64,000 bases of DNA from an uncultured SAR86 cluster bacterium (lineage in GTDB: Bacteria > Pseudomonadota > Gammaproteobacteria > Magnimaribacterales > AG-339-G14). How positions within the stretch are numbered: position 1 is the stretch's first letter; each line of letters opens with the position of its first letter. Made by a program: the position numbers and the translations under genes. The stretch spans positions 69,072 to 133,071 of the forward strand of contig CABZIF010000002.1 in the NCBI GenBank assembly GCA_902525735.1, given 5' to 3'. The notes beneath the pieces were generated by a model that was given only the letters and a program-made list of their open reading frames with translations, had not been told where the DNA came from and made no database searches. Positions 42,073 through 50,991 of this stretch are shown one piece after another.

Positions 42073-43998
42073 TTAATGCAATGAAAGATTTACTCTTCCT
42101 TTGAAAGACTCAACAGACTCAATTTTTACCCTTAGAATATCTCCAACATAAAAACTTTTTTTATTTTTTGTTGATTTCATTGATATTGAAGCTTCATCAA
42201 ACACTAGATAGTCCTTCTTGCTCAACTTACTTACATGAATAAAACCCTCTATATTCAGCTCTAATATTTTTACAAAAATACCGAATTCAAATGCTGAAGT
42301 TATAGAGCCTTCAAAGTTTTTTCCAATATAATTTTCAGCACACTTACATTGTAAATACTTAATTTCTTTTCTGCTGATTTTTTCTGCATTTCTATCTTTT
42401 ATAGAAATATCTTCTGCAATATCAGACACAGCATTAAATGAGTAAGGGAAAGAATTGCTTTTAATAAATTTTCTTTTTGAAGAAAGAGAATTTATATTTT
42501 GAGATATTAGTTCTTTAATGCATCTATGTACGACTAAGTCCGCATACCTTCTTATTGGAGATGTAAAGTGTGTATATTTATCTAAAGATAATGCGAAGTG
42601 AGAAGACAATTTTGGATCATACTTTGCAAGAGACATGCTTCTTAAAATCTGAATCGTTATAACTTCAAAAATTTTTTTTGCTTTTGCAGCTTTCATCCAA
42701 GAAATCAAATTCTCCCTTGTTTTATAAGAGTCCATGTTATTTTTAATTTGCCTACTTGTCAGAAAATTCTTTAGATTCATAATTTTAAGTGGATCTGGCT
42801 TTTCATGTGACCTATATATTGAAGGAATTTCTGATTTACTAATTAATTCAGCAGCACAAACATTAGCAAGTATCATGCATTCTTCCACGAGTTGATGGGA
42901 ATGATTTCTCTCTATTGGCCTAAAATTTTTAATTTTTTGTTTGTCATAAAAGGGATAATATTCCGGCAAGTCAAAATCTATCGCATTTCTTTTCGATCTA
43001 TTTGCTGAAAGAAGTCTATAAATCTTTTCCAAAGATCCTAAACTTATAGAGATTTCCTTGGGCAAAGAAGTTTTCTCTTTTTCAAATTGGGTACCTAATT
43101 TTTCATATGTTAGTCTAGCCTTGGAATTTATAATTGAATTATAAAATCTAAAGTTTTTTAATTGGCCTTTATCATCTATATCGATTTCACAAGTAAGTGT
43201 TAATTTATCTTTCCCAGGCTTTAAAGAACAAAGATCGTTAGAAATTTTTTCAGGCAACATTGGGACAACCTTTCTTTTAAAATAAATTGACGTTCCTCTA
43301 TTAAGTGCCTCCAAATCTAAGGCAGATTCAAATTCAACATATTCGGAAACATCTGCTATTGATACAAACAAAACGAAACCCGAATCAGTTTTTTTTGCAA
43401 AAAGAGCGTCATCAAAATCTTTCGCAGACTTTCCATCAATAGTTACGAAAGGTAAATTCCTAAGATCTTCGCGGATGTAACTATTCTTATCTACAAAAGA
43501 CGTATCAAGCCTATTTGTTTCAGAAATTACAGATTTAGGCCAATTTACTGTAATTTCCGAGCCTTCTAAGGCAACTTCAAAAGCCTCTTCAAAAGGATCT
43601 GTTAGTTTTTTAGATGAAATAATTTTTGCGGAAGGTTTATATTTTAAATTAGGTTGTTTAATGATCTTTGCTTCGCAAATGTCACCAATTTTTTTTGAAA
43701 TGGATTTTTTTGAATCTATTAAAACATCAAGGTGATAAGAAGAATCAAGAGAGGAAAGGTAATATCTTTTCTTGCTGTAATTAAGGATTCCTTTTATGGT
43801 TTTAGTATTTCTTTCAAGCACTTGAACTATTTTTGCTCTGTCCTTTAGTGTTATAGAACACTTTACTTTATCATTAGGAAAAACCTTAAACATTTCTCTT
43901 TTTGGTAGGAAATATTTTTCATCTTCTGATACCACTAAAATGCCTTTACCTGATTTGTTGAGTTTTACTCGACCTATTAAGAGTTCTTTTTTTGACAT
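42073..43998 (-). CDS. rnr: Ribonuclease R (RNB/VacB family exoribonuclease)
   Basis: 641 aa; FVTIDGKSAKDFDDALFA, RRYADLVVHR, S1 domain C-terminal; shorter N-terminus than E. coli RNase R. Confidence 0.92.
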   Translation of the reverse strand: MSKKELLIGRVKLNKSGKGILVVSEDEKYFLPKREMFKVFPNDKVKCSITLKDRAKIVQVLERNTKTIKGILNYSKKRYYLSSLDSSYHLDVLIDSKKSISKKIGDICEAKIIKQPNLKYKPSAKIISSKKLTDPFEEAFEVALEGSEITVNWPKSVISETNRLDTSFVDKNSYIREDLRNLPFVTIDGKSAKDFDDALFAKKTDSGFVLFVSIADVSEYVEFESALDLEALNRGTSIYFKRKVVPMLPEKISNDLCSLKPGKDKLTLTCEIDIDDKGQLKNFRFYNSIINSKARLTYEKLGTQFEKEKTSLPKEISISLGSLEKIYRLLSANRSKRNAIDFDLPEYYPFYDKQKIKNFRPIERNHSHQLVEECMILANVCAAELISKSEIPSIYRSHEKPDPLKIMNLKNFLTSRQIKNNMDSYKTRENLISWMKAAKAKKIFEVITIQILRSMSLAKYDPKLSSHFALSLDKYTHFTSPIRRYADLVVHRCIKELISQNINSLSSKRKFIKSNSFPYSFNAVSDIAEDISIKDRNAEKISRKEIKYLQCKCAENYIGKNFEGSITSAFEFGIFVKILELNIEGFIHVSKLSKKDYLVFDEASISMKSTKNKKSFYVGDILRVKIESVESFKGRVNLSLH

Positions 43999-44075
43999 TT
44001 ATAAAGAGTATAATTTTTGTTAAGCAAAGTATTGATCATAAGAGTTAACTTAAGATAATAAATTATAGATTTATA

Positions 44076-44555
44076 ATGAATAGTACACCCGATATTAGTG
44101 ACAAATTTCCTGATTTAAAATTTTTAAACATTCAGTTTAAGAGTTTTGGTGCAATAAACTTTTTTTCTGGACAGATTGTTACTGCAATTTGTCCGGAAGA
44201 CAATTCAAAAATAAAGAAAATATTAAATGAATCTGGAAATAAAAAGGTATTAATTGTTGATGGACAAGCTAGTTTTAAAGTAGCACTGCTTGGAGATTTA
44301 ATTGCTAATGCAGCAGTAAAGAACAATTGGTCAGGAGTAATTATAAATGGCTGCGTAAGAGACGTAGAGATTTTGAAAAACATTGATTTAGGTATTTTAG
44401 CTATTGGAGCTGTCCCAAGAAAAAGTGAAAAATTAGAAAGAGGTTCGCTTGGGGAAGACATAAGGATAGGAGACATTCGTATTTCAAACGGCAACTGGGT
44501 TTATGCTGATAAAAATGGCGTAATAATTTCAGAAAAAGAACTGGAGTTGGATTGA
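44076..44555 (+). CDS. rraA: RraA family protein (ribonuclease E inhibitor / HMG aldolase-like fold)
   Basis: 159 aa; GDLIANAAVKNNWSGVIINGCVRDVEIL, GDIRISNGNWVYADKNGVII. Confidence 0.9.
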   Translation: MNSTPDISDKFPDLKFLNIQFKSFGAINFFSGQIVTAICPEDNSKIKKILNESGNKKVLIVDGQASFKVALLGDLIANAAVKNNWSGVIINGCVRDVEILKNIDLGILAIGAVPRKSEKLERGSLGEDIRIGDIRISNGNWVYADKNGVIISEKELELD

Positions 44556-44923
44556 ATAAAATTAGCTTGCTTCTGATTCTTTCTGCTTTTTTCTATATTA
44601 CAATTTCTATTTTTCAAATATCAGCGGTTGCCGATGCTATAAAACTTATTTTAATGATTGACAATACTTTCTTAGAGGGAATTATTTTTATTGTTTCGCT
44701 TTTCATAACTTTCACGCCTTTAGTAGGTCCTATATTAGGCATAATTGGAGCTGTTTTCGTTTGGGATTGGAACATCTTATTTGCCCTATTATTATTTTTT
44801 TGGCCTTATTTTTTTGGAGGAATTGCTTGGACCTTATTCAATAAAAACAAAGCGAGAAAAAAAGAAGAAGAAAAATCTTTTGATGCTGAAGACGCTGAAA
44901 TTATAGAAGAATGGAAAAAGTAG
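44552..44923 (+). CDS. Hypothetical membrane protein (TTG start, TTGA overlap with rraA)
   Basis: 123 aa hydrophobic ORF; overlaps rraA stop. Confidence 0.65.
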   Translation: MNKISLLLILSAFFYITISIFQISAVADAIKLILMIDNTFLEGIIFIVSLFITFTPLVGPILGIIGAVFVWDWNILFALLLFFWPYFFGGIAWTLFNKNKARKKEEEKSFDAEDAEIIEEWKK

Positions 44924-44928
44924 TAAGA

Positions 44929-45309
44929 TTAAACTTTCTCCAAAGTTCCACCCATTAACTCATGAATCAATTGAACACCTTTTAAAGGTCTTATAAGAAC
45001 TCTGAATTCAATAATTTTATTTTTTTTATTCCAAGAAATTAAATCAACACCATTTATTTTTATATTATTCAATTCCAACTCAAATTCAAGACATGCATTA
45101 TTTTCATTTATAATTTCTTTGGTATAAGTAAAAGATTCGTCCCCAAACACTAAAGCAGCAGCTGAAAGATATTTCAACGTAATCTCTTTTCCTTCCTGAG
45201 GCGTAAAAACTACAGGAGAATAAAAAATACAATCCTGATCAATAAGTGTAGATAGTTTTTCAGTATTTCCTGATTTAACTATTTCGTGCCATTCTTTAAT
45301 TGGGTTCAT
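44929..45309 (-). CDS. NTF2-like (SnoaL-type) small protein
   Basis: MNPIKEWHEIVKSGNTEKLSTLIDQDCIFYSPVVFTPQEGKE...; start moved from 45381 because the extended N-terminus is translated tRNA. Confidence 0.8.
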   Translation of the reverse strand: MNPIKEWHEIVKSGNTEKLSTLIDQDCIFYSPVVFTPQEGKEITLKYLSAAALVFGDESFTYTKEIINENNACLEFELELNNIKINGVDLISWNKKNKIIEFRVLIRPLKGVQLIHELMGGTLEKV

Positions 45310-45320
45310 CGCTTCTAAAA

Positions 45321-45396
45321 TGGAGCTGGCGATTGGATTTGAACCAACGACCGCCTGATTACAAATCAGGAGCTCTACCAACTGAGCTACGCCAGC
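45321..45396 (-). tRNA. tRNA-Thr (TGT), CCA encoded
   Basis: Reverse complement GCTGGCG...TTTGTAA anticodon loop...CGCCAGC T CCA. Confidence 0.96.
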
Positions 45397-45415
45397 AAAA
45401 AATAAGATTATATAT

Positions 45416-46222
45416 TTATTTTTGTATCTTTAAAGACACTTCTCCAGAAGTTACTTTTTGCTTAAAATTGTCAATAAGTAAATTCAATGAACCATCTTCA
45501 TTGACATCAAGAGCAATACAGTTAGATGATGAGAAATTCGATACCAGAACTTTCTTATTTTTCAATATATTGCGTTTATCAAAATCTTTTTTAAATGCTT
45601 TAAAACCTTTTTCTAAAAAATTATTCAAGTTATTTGAAATTTCTGAAATTATTTTTGATATTAATAAATTTCTATCTATCTCTAGAAAAGGCTTCTCAAT
45701 ATGTAGAGAGGTCCATTCTTGATTAATAAATTCATTGGTTTTCATAAAAATATTAAGTCCAATACCAATTACTATTGATAACTTTTTATCCACCATCTTT
45801 GTCTCGATTAAAATTCCCCCAAATTTTTTATTATTGAGATACAGATCATTCGGCCATTTTATTTTGGCCTTAATTTTATAAAGATCCTCTAAAGCATTAC
45901 ATATCATAAGAGCGATTAGAATACTAAACCCATCTAGTTCTGATATTTCTTTGTTTAAAAGAGTTCCAATTGATAAATATATATTTTTCTCTTTAGGACT
46001 TTCCCAAACTTTTCCTGATCTTCCTTTTCCTTTTGTTTGCATTTCAGCAATGCAAATATTCAATTCATTAATGACTTGTTTTTTATTTAATAAATATGAA
46101 TTGGTTGAGTCGATTTGGTTGAAAACTTCTACATTTACTTTTATTTTTTTATCAATATTTAAATAGAAGAGAATATTTTCTCCGTTTAGGCTGTTTTGAT
46201 TGACATCTTTCATCGGTAGCAA
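45416..46222 (-). CDS. birA: Biotin-[acetyl-CoA-carboxylase] ligase lacking the HTH repressor domain
   Basis: 268 aa; IAEMQTKGKGRSGKVWESPKEKNIYLSIG, KIKWPNDLYLNNKKFGGILIET; TTG 46222 has GGGAGGAG at 7 nt. Confidence 0.92.
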   Translation of the reverse strand: MLPMKDVNQNSLNGENILFYLNIDKKIKVNVEVFNQIDSTNSYLLNKKQVINELNICIAEMQTKGKGRSGKVWESPKEKNIYLSIGTLLNKEISELDGFSILIALMICNALEDLYKIKAKIKWPNDLYLNNKKFGGILIETKMVDKKLSIVIGIGLNIFMKTNEFINQEWTSLHIEKPFLEIDRNLLISKIISEISNNLNNFLEKGFKAFKKDFDKRNILKNKKVLVSNFSSSNCIALDVNEDGSLNLLIDNFKQKVTSGEVSLKIQK

Positions 46223-46228
46223 GAAAAT
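46200..46228 (+). promoter_or_regulatory. Candidate sigma70 promoter for tRNA-Tyr (TTGACA-17-GAAAAT)
   Basis: Consensus -35 at 46200-46205, 17-nt spacer, 4/6 -10 at 46223-46228; ~13 nt before tRNA 5' end. Confidence 0.6.
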
Positions 46229-46241
46229 ACTCCTCCCGATA

Positions 46242-46325
46242 GGAGGGGTTGGGGAGCGGTCAAACCCAGCTGACTGTAAATCAGCCGCTTCGGCTTCGCA
46301 GGTTCGAATCCTGCCCCCTCCACCA
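46242..46325 (+). tRNA. tRNA-Tyr (GTA), CCA encoded
   Basis: GGAGGGG...CTGACTGTAAATCAG...long variable arm...CCCCTCC A CCA. Confidence 0.96.
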
Positions 46326-46475
46326 CGACGTATTTTATTTTCACAATAATATAACTATAATTTTGTTGCATTTATTCTCAGAATTGAGTATAAACGCGAA
46401 CGGAGTTTTGGGTCTAGGCTTGTTGATTTTAAACATTCATTTTTGTCTTGTATTCAATGTTCCAAACTTAGGAAT

Positions 46476-46551
<76 letters not shown>

Positions 46552-46591
46552 TAGATTAAAATTTACAGTACAAATTAAAGAGGAAGATTAA

Positions 46592-47785
46592 ATGTCTAAG
46601 GAAAAATTTGAAAGAACGAAACCACATTTAAATGTGGGTACTATTGGCCACGTAGATCACGGAAAAACTACGTTGACTGCAGCTTTGACGAAAGTTTGTG
46701 CTGAAGCTTATGGATCTGGAGAAGCAGTGGCATTTGATGGTATTGATAATGCTCCAGAAGAAAGAGAAAGAGGAATAACAATTGCAACTTCTCACGTCGA
46801 ATATGATTCTCCTGCAAGACATTATGCGCATGTCGATTGTCCAGGACACGCGGATTATATTAAAAACATGATTACTGGTGCAGCTCAAATGGACGGAGCA
46901 ATTCTCGTTGTAAATTGTGCAGATGGACCTATGCCCCAAACTAGAGAACATATACTTTTAGCTAGACAGGTAGGAGTACCTTTTATAGTTGTTTACCTTA
47001 ATAAAGCCGACCAAGTTGATGATGAAGAATTAATTATGCTTGTTGAAGAAGAAATTAGAGAATTACTAACTGAATATGATTTTCCTGGAGCAGATACACC
47101 AGTTATAGTTGGTTCAGCGCTTAAAGCCTTGGAGGGAGATACATCCGATCATGGAGTAGAATCTGTAAAAAAATTAGTTGAATCTATAGATTCGTACATA
47201 CCAGAACCAACCAGAGAAACCGATAAACCTTTTTTAATGCCAATTGAAGATATTTTTTCTATTCAAGGTAGAGGAACAGTTGTAACTGGAAGAATTGAAA
47301 GAGGAATGGTAAACGTAAATGATGAAATGGAAATTGTTGGAATTAAAGACACTGAAAAAACTGTTTGCACTGGTGTTGAGATGTTTAGGAAACTCCTAGA
47401 CCAAGGAAGAGCAGGAGAAAATGTCGGAGTACTTTTAAGAGGAACTAAAAGAGAGGACGTAGAAAGAGGTCAAGTTCTTTCTGCTCCAGGTTCTATAAAA
47501 CCACACACAAAATTTGAAGCTCAGGTATATGTGTTGAGTAAAGAAGAAGGAGGAAGACACACCCCTTTCTTCAAAGGTTATAGACCTCAGTTCTATGTTA
47601 GAACTACAGATGTTACTGGAGAAGTAACGCTTCCAGATGGAGTAGAGATGGTAATGCCGGGCGATGATATCGCAGTGACAGTAGAATTAATTTCTCCTGT
47701 AGCAATGGAAGATGGCATGAAGTTTGCCATCAGAGAGGGTGGAAGAACAGTTGGAGCTGGAGTAGTTTCAAAAATTATAGAGTAG
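46592..47785 (+). CDS. tuf: Translation elongation factor Tu
   Basis: 397 aa; [56 protein letters not shown]. Confidence 0.99.
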   Translation: MSKEKFERTKPHLNVGTIGHVDHGKTTLTAALTKVCAEAYGSGEAVAFDGIDNAPEERERGITIATSHVEYDSPARHYAHVDCPGHADYIKNMITGAAQMDGAILVVNCADGPMPQTREHILLARQVGVPFIVVYLNKADQVDDEELIMLVEEEIRELLTEYDFPGADTPVIVGSALKALEGDTSDHGVESVKKLVESIDSYIPEPTRETDKPFLMPIEDIFSIQGRGTVVTGRIERGMVNVNDEMEIVGIKDTEKTVCTGVEMFRKLLDQGRAGENVGVLLRGTKREDVERGQVLSAPGSIKPHTKFEAQVYVLSKEEGGRHTPFFKGYRPQFYVRTTDVTGEVTLPDGVEMVMPGDDIAVTVELISPVAMEDGMKFAIREGGRTVGAGVVSKIIE

Positions 47786-47859
47786 GCCAGTAGCTCAATT
47801 GGTAGAGCGGCGGTCTCCAAAACCGCAGGTTGGGGGTTCGATTCCCTCCTGGCCTGCCA
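47784..47859 (+). tRNA. tRNA-Trp (CCA), CCA tail encoded
   Basis: AGGCCAG...CGGTCTCCAAAACCG...CTGGCCT G CCA; 7-bp acceptor stem complete. Confidence 0.97.
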
Positions 47860-47878
47860 GAGTTTGAAGGATTTATTT

Positions 47879-48247
47879 ATGGCACAACAAAGTTCAAAAA
47901 CATTTAATATACAGAGTAAGATTCTTTGGGTTTTGGCTTTGGGTTTAATATTTTTGGCCGTCTGGGCTAACTCTTTTTATAGTTATGTGGGTCTACTATA
48001 TAGAGTGATAGGCGTCATACTTGTTTTGTCTGCTTCACTGGCAATTCTAAGATACACAGAATTTGGAAACCAGGCTTATGTTTTAATTACTCAATCATTT
48101 GTTGAGGTTAGAAAGGTCGTTTGGCCAAACAGAACCGAAACGACTCAAACAACTTTCATCGTAGCAGCAGCAGTTATTGCTGCATCATTGATTTTATGGG
48201 GCTTGGATTCGTTATTTTCTTTTTTAATGAAAGCAATCATAGGGTAA
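47879..48247 (+). CDS. secE: Preprotein translocase subunit SecE
   Basis: MAQQSSKTFN...EVRKVVWPNRTETTQTTFIV; start ATG 47879 preferred (GAAGGA RBS) over TTG 47864. Confidence 0.95.
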   Translation: MAQQSSKTFNIQSKILWVLALGLIFLAVWANSFYSYVGLLYRVIGVILVLSASLAILRYTEFGNQAYVLITQSFVEVRKVVWPNRTETTQTTFIVAAAVIAASLILWGLDSLFSFLMKAIIG

Positions 48248-48250
48248 TAG

Positions 48251-48784
48251 ATGTCTAAATCTTGGTATGTAGTTAATTCTTATTCCGGCTATGAAAACAA
48301 AGCCAAAGAACAGCTTTTAGAGAGAATTGAAAGAGAAAATCTTCATGAATTCTTTGGTGGCATTGAAGTTCCAACTCAAACAATTACAGAAATGAAAGCA
48401 GGAAAAGAAAAAGTCACTGAAAAAAAGTTCTTCCCCGGCTACGTGCTTGTTCAAATGGAAATGAATGATGAAACTTGGCATTTGGTTAAAGAAACACCTA
48501 GAGTTTTAGGCTTCATTGGAGGAACTAAAAATAATCCTAAGCCTATTTCTGAAACTGAGGCTAATAAAATACTTCAACAGCAAGAAGAAGGAATTGAGCC
48601 TAGTTCTCAAATTACAGCTTTTGAACCAGGTGAAATGATTAGAGTCATAGATGGTCCATTTAATGATTTCAGTGGTGTTGTTGAGGAGATAGATCAGGAA
48701 AAAAGTAAGGTCAAAGTTGCAGTAATGATTTTTGGACGCTCAACTCCAGTAGAATTGGATTTTACTCAAATTGAGAGAAGTTAG
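48251..48784 (+). CDS. nusG: Transcription termination/antitermination protein NusG
   Basis: 177 aa; [55 protein letters not shown]. Confidence 0.98.
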   Translation: MSKSWYVVNSYSGYENKAKEQLLERIERENLHEFFGGIEVPTQTITEMKAGKEKVTEKKFFPGYVLVQMEMNDETWHLVKETPRVLGFIGGTKNNPKPISETEANKILQQQEEGIEPSSQITAFEPGEMIRVIDGPFNDFSGVVEEIDQEKSKVKVAVMIFGRSTPVELDFTQIERS

Positions 48785-49215
48785 TGGCTAAAAATAAAGA
48801 AATAATTACATACATTAAGTTACAAGTCCCGGCGGGCGCAGCTTCTCCTAGCCCTCCTGTTGGACCCGCTCTCGGGCAGCATGGAGTCAATTTAATGGAC
48901 TTCTGCAATGCATTTAATGCACAAACTAACGAGTTGGAGAAAAATCTCCCTGTTCCAGTAGTAATAACTGTTTACGAAGACAGAAGTTTTGATTTCATAG
49001 TTAAAACAACCCCAGCTAGTGTTTTACTAAAAAAAGCAGCAGGTTTGAGTAAGGGAAGTGGTACACCAAATTCGGAAAAGGTTGGAAAAGTTACGAGAGC
49101 GCAATTAGAAGAAATAGCAACAGCAAAGATGAAAGATCTAAATGCAACCGATATGGATGCAGCTGTGAAAATTATTGAAGGTAGCGCTAGAAGCATGGGA
49201 ATTGAGGTAAGTTAA
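48784..49215 (+). CDS. rplK: Ribosomal protein L11 (GTG start)
   Basis: 143 aa; [34 protein letters not shown]. Confidence 0.98.
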   Translation: MAKNKEIITYIKLQVPAGAASPSPPVGPALGQHGVNLMDFCNAFNAQTNELEKNLPVPVVITVYEDRSFDFIVKTTPASVLLKKAAGLSKGSGTPNSEKVGKVTRAQLEEIATAKMKDLNATDMDAAVKIIEGSARSMGIEVS

Positions 49216-49216
49216 A

Positions 49217-49873
49217 ATGGACTCAAAAGATAAAAAATTTTCAATCGACGAAGCTGTAAAAATTATAACTGATGAGGCCTCAAAGAAATTTGTGGAAGCA
49301 ATTGATGTTGCAGTAAATCTTGGTATTGATCCAGTAAAAACCGATCAAGCGGTTAGAGGAGCAACGAATCTTCCTCACGGAAATGGAAAAACTTATAAAG
49401 TAGCAGTTTTTGCTGAAGGTGATGAAGCAAAAGAAGCAAAAGATGCTGGAGCTGATCAAGTTGGAATGGAAGATCTAGCAGAAGATATGAAAAAAGGAAA
49501 TATTGATTTTGATGTAATTATTGCTACTCCAGAAACTATGAGAGTTGTAAGTCCATTGGGTCAGATTTTGGGTCCTAAAGGTTTGATGCCTAATCCTAAA
49601 TCAGAAACAGTTACAAAAGATGTTTCTACTGCAGTTAAAAATTCTAAAGCAGGACAAATTAGGTATAAATCAGATAAGCAAGGTATAATACATTCTCGAA
49701 TTGGTCAGGTTGGATATACAGATAAACAATTAGAAGAAAATTTAGTTACTTTTTTAGCAGATGTTAAAAAAGCTAAACCTCCTTCTGCAAAAGGAGTTTA
49801 TATTTCTAAGGTTTCTATTTCATCCACGATGGGCAAGGGTTTAGAACTTGATATGTCCGCCTTAAGTTTTTGA
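49217..49873 (+). CDS. rplA: Ribosomal protein L1
   Basis: 218 aa; [25 protein letters not shown]. Confidence 0.97.
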   Translation: MDSKDKKFSIDEAVKIITDEASKKFVEAIDVAVNLGIDPVKTDQAVRGATNLPHGNGKTYKVAVFAEGDEAKEAKDAGADQVGMEDLAEDMKKGNIDFDVIIATPETMRVVSPLGQILGPKGLMPNPKSETVTKDVSTAVKNSKAGQIRYKSDKQGIIHSRIGQVGYTDKQLEENLVTFLADVKKAKPPSAKGVYISKVSISSTMGKGLELDMSALSF

Positions 49874-50043
49874 GAACGGTTTTGATAGTTTTAAAAAGAT
49901 TTTTGGGCTATTGCGATTCTATTGCAATTGTCGAAGACCGCAGGTGTTTAAATTTTAAACTTAATTTCCTGCGCAGATGGTTCTTAGCACAAACTTCGGT
50001 TTAGCTAGGGTTTTTTATTTCTCAAATATAGAGAGATTAATAA
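49874..50043 (+). promoter_or_regulatory. Ribosomal protein L10 (rplJ) leader, autoregulatory RNA
   Basis: 170-nt gap, the only sizeable one within rplKAJL-rpoBC; CGCAGG 49939-49944 pairs CCTGCG 49968-49973 followed by CAGATGG, matching the gammaproteobacterial L10-leader core; inner hairpin GTTTAAA/TTTAAAC. Confidence 0.8.
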
Positions 50044-50562
50044 ATGTCGAACTTAGACGAAAAGAAAGTACAAGTAGATGAATTGAAGCAAATTGCAGAA
50101 CACGCGTTTTCTGCTATAGCTGTTGATTACAGAGGTACTGACGTACCTAAATTAACAAACTTTAGAAGAGACGCGAAAGGACAATCTGTATATGTAAAAA
50201 TCATCAAAAATACTTTAGCGAAAAAAGCTTTAGAAGATACAAAATTTGATTCTTTAAGTGAGGTGCTTACAGGTCCTACATTATTAGCTTTTTCATTGGA
50301 AGATTATCAAAGCGCAGCAAAATTAATTAAAGATTTTTCTGCCAACGAGGAGTCTTTCGAAGTTAAAGGCTTATCGATTGGTGAAGGGTTTTTATCAGCA
50401 CAAGAATTGAATAGTTTGGCTTCACTTCCTTCAAAGGAAGAAGCTATTTCTATGATGCTTGGGTTATTAAATGCGCCTGTTCAAAAATTAGCGAGCACAA
50501 TAAACGAAGTGCCTTCTGGTTTTGTTAGAGCATTAGCAGCATTTGGTGAAAGTAAGTCTTAA
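50044..50562 (+). CDS. rplJ: Ribosomal protein L10
   Basis: 172 aa; AIAVDYRGTDVPKLTNFRRDAK, VYVKIIKNTLAKKAL. Confidence 0.97.
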   Translation: MSNLDEKKVQVDELKQIAEHAFSAIAVDYRGTDVPKLTNFRRDAKGQSVYVKIIKNTLAKKALEDTKFDSLSEVLTGPTLLAFSLEDYQSAAKLIKDFSANEESFEVKGLSIGEGFLSAQELNSLASLPSKEEAISMMLGLLNAPVQKLASTINEVPSGFVRALAAFGESKS

Positions 50563-50586
50563 GTTTGAATTGAATAGGAGTTAAAA

Positions 50587-50967
50587 ATGGCTTTATCAAA
50601 AGAAGAAATTTTAGATGCTATTTCAGAAATGAGTGTTATGGATGTCGTTGACTTAGTGAAACTCATGGAAGAAAAGTTTGGAGTTACAGCTGCTGCGCCT
50701 GTTGCCGCCGTTGCCGCCCCAGCAGTTGGAGGCGAAGCCGAAGCTGCAGAAGAACAAAGCGAGTTTGAAATTTTCTTAGCCGATGTTGGTGATAAAAAGA
50801 TTGACGTTATTAAAGCAGTCAGAACTATCACAGGACTTGGCTTGAAAGAAGCGAAAGCGATCGTTGACGGAGCTCCGGCATCTGTCAAAGAAGGAGCTAA
50901 TAAAGAGGAGGCAGAAACTGCTAAATCTCAATTAGAAGAAGCTGGCGCGACAGTAGAACTTAAGTAA
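50587..50967 (+). CDS. rplL: Ribosomal protein L7/L12
   Basis: 126 aa; [21 protein letters not shown] hinge, [27 protein letters not shown]. Confidence 0.98.
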   Translation: MALSKEEILDAISEMSVMDVVDLVKLMEEKFGVTAAAPVAAVAAPAVGGEAEAAEEQSEFEIFLADVGDKKIDVIKAVRTITGLGLKEAKAIVDGAPASVKEGANKEEAETAKSQLEEAGATVELK

Positions 50968-50991
50968 TTAAAACAAATTTATAGAGTATTT

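Noticed and set aside
45310-45381. N-terminal extension of the NTF2-like ORF (MVELLICNQAVVGSNPIASSILEA)
   Set aside because: It is translated tRNA-Thr sequence; the true start is ATG 45309
45300-45722. 140-aa plus-strand ORF (MGSSLLKWSWRLDLNQRPPDYKSGALPTELRQ...)
   Set aside because: RLDLNQRPPDYKSGALPTELR is the familiar spurious translation of a tRNA gene; it lies across tRNA-Thr(TGT) and antisense to birA
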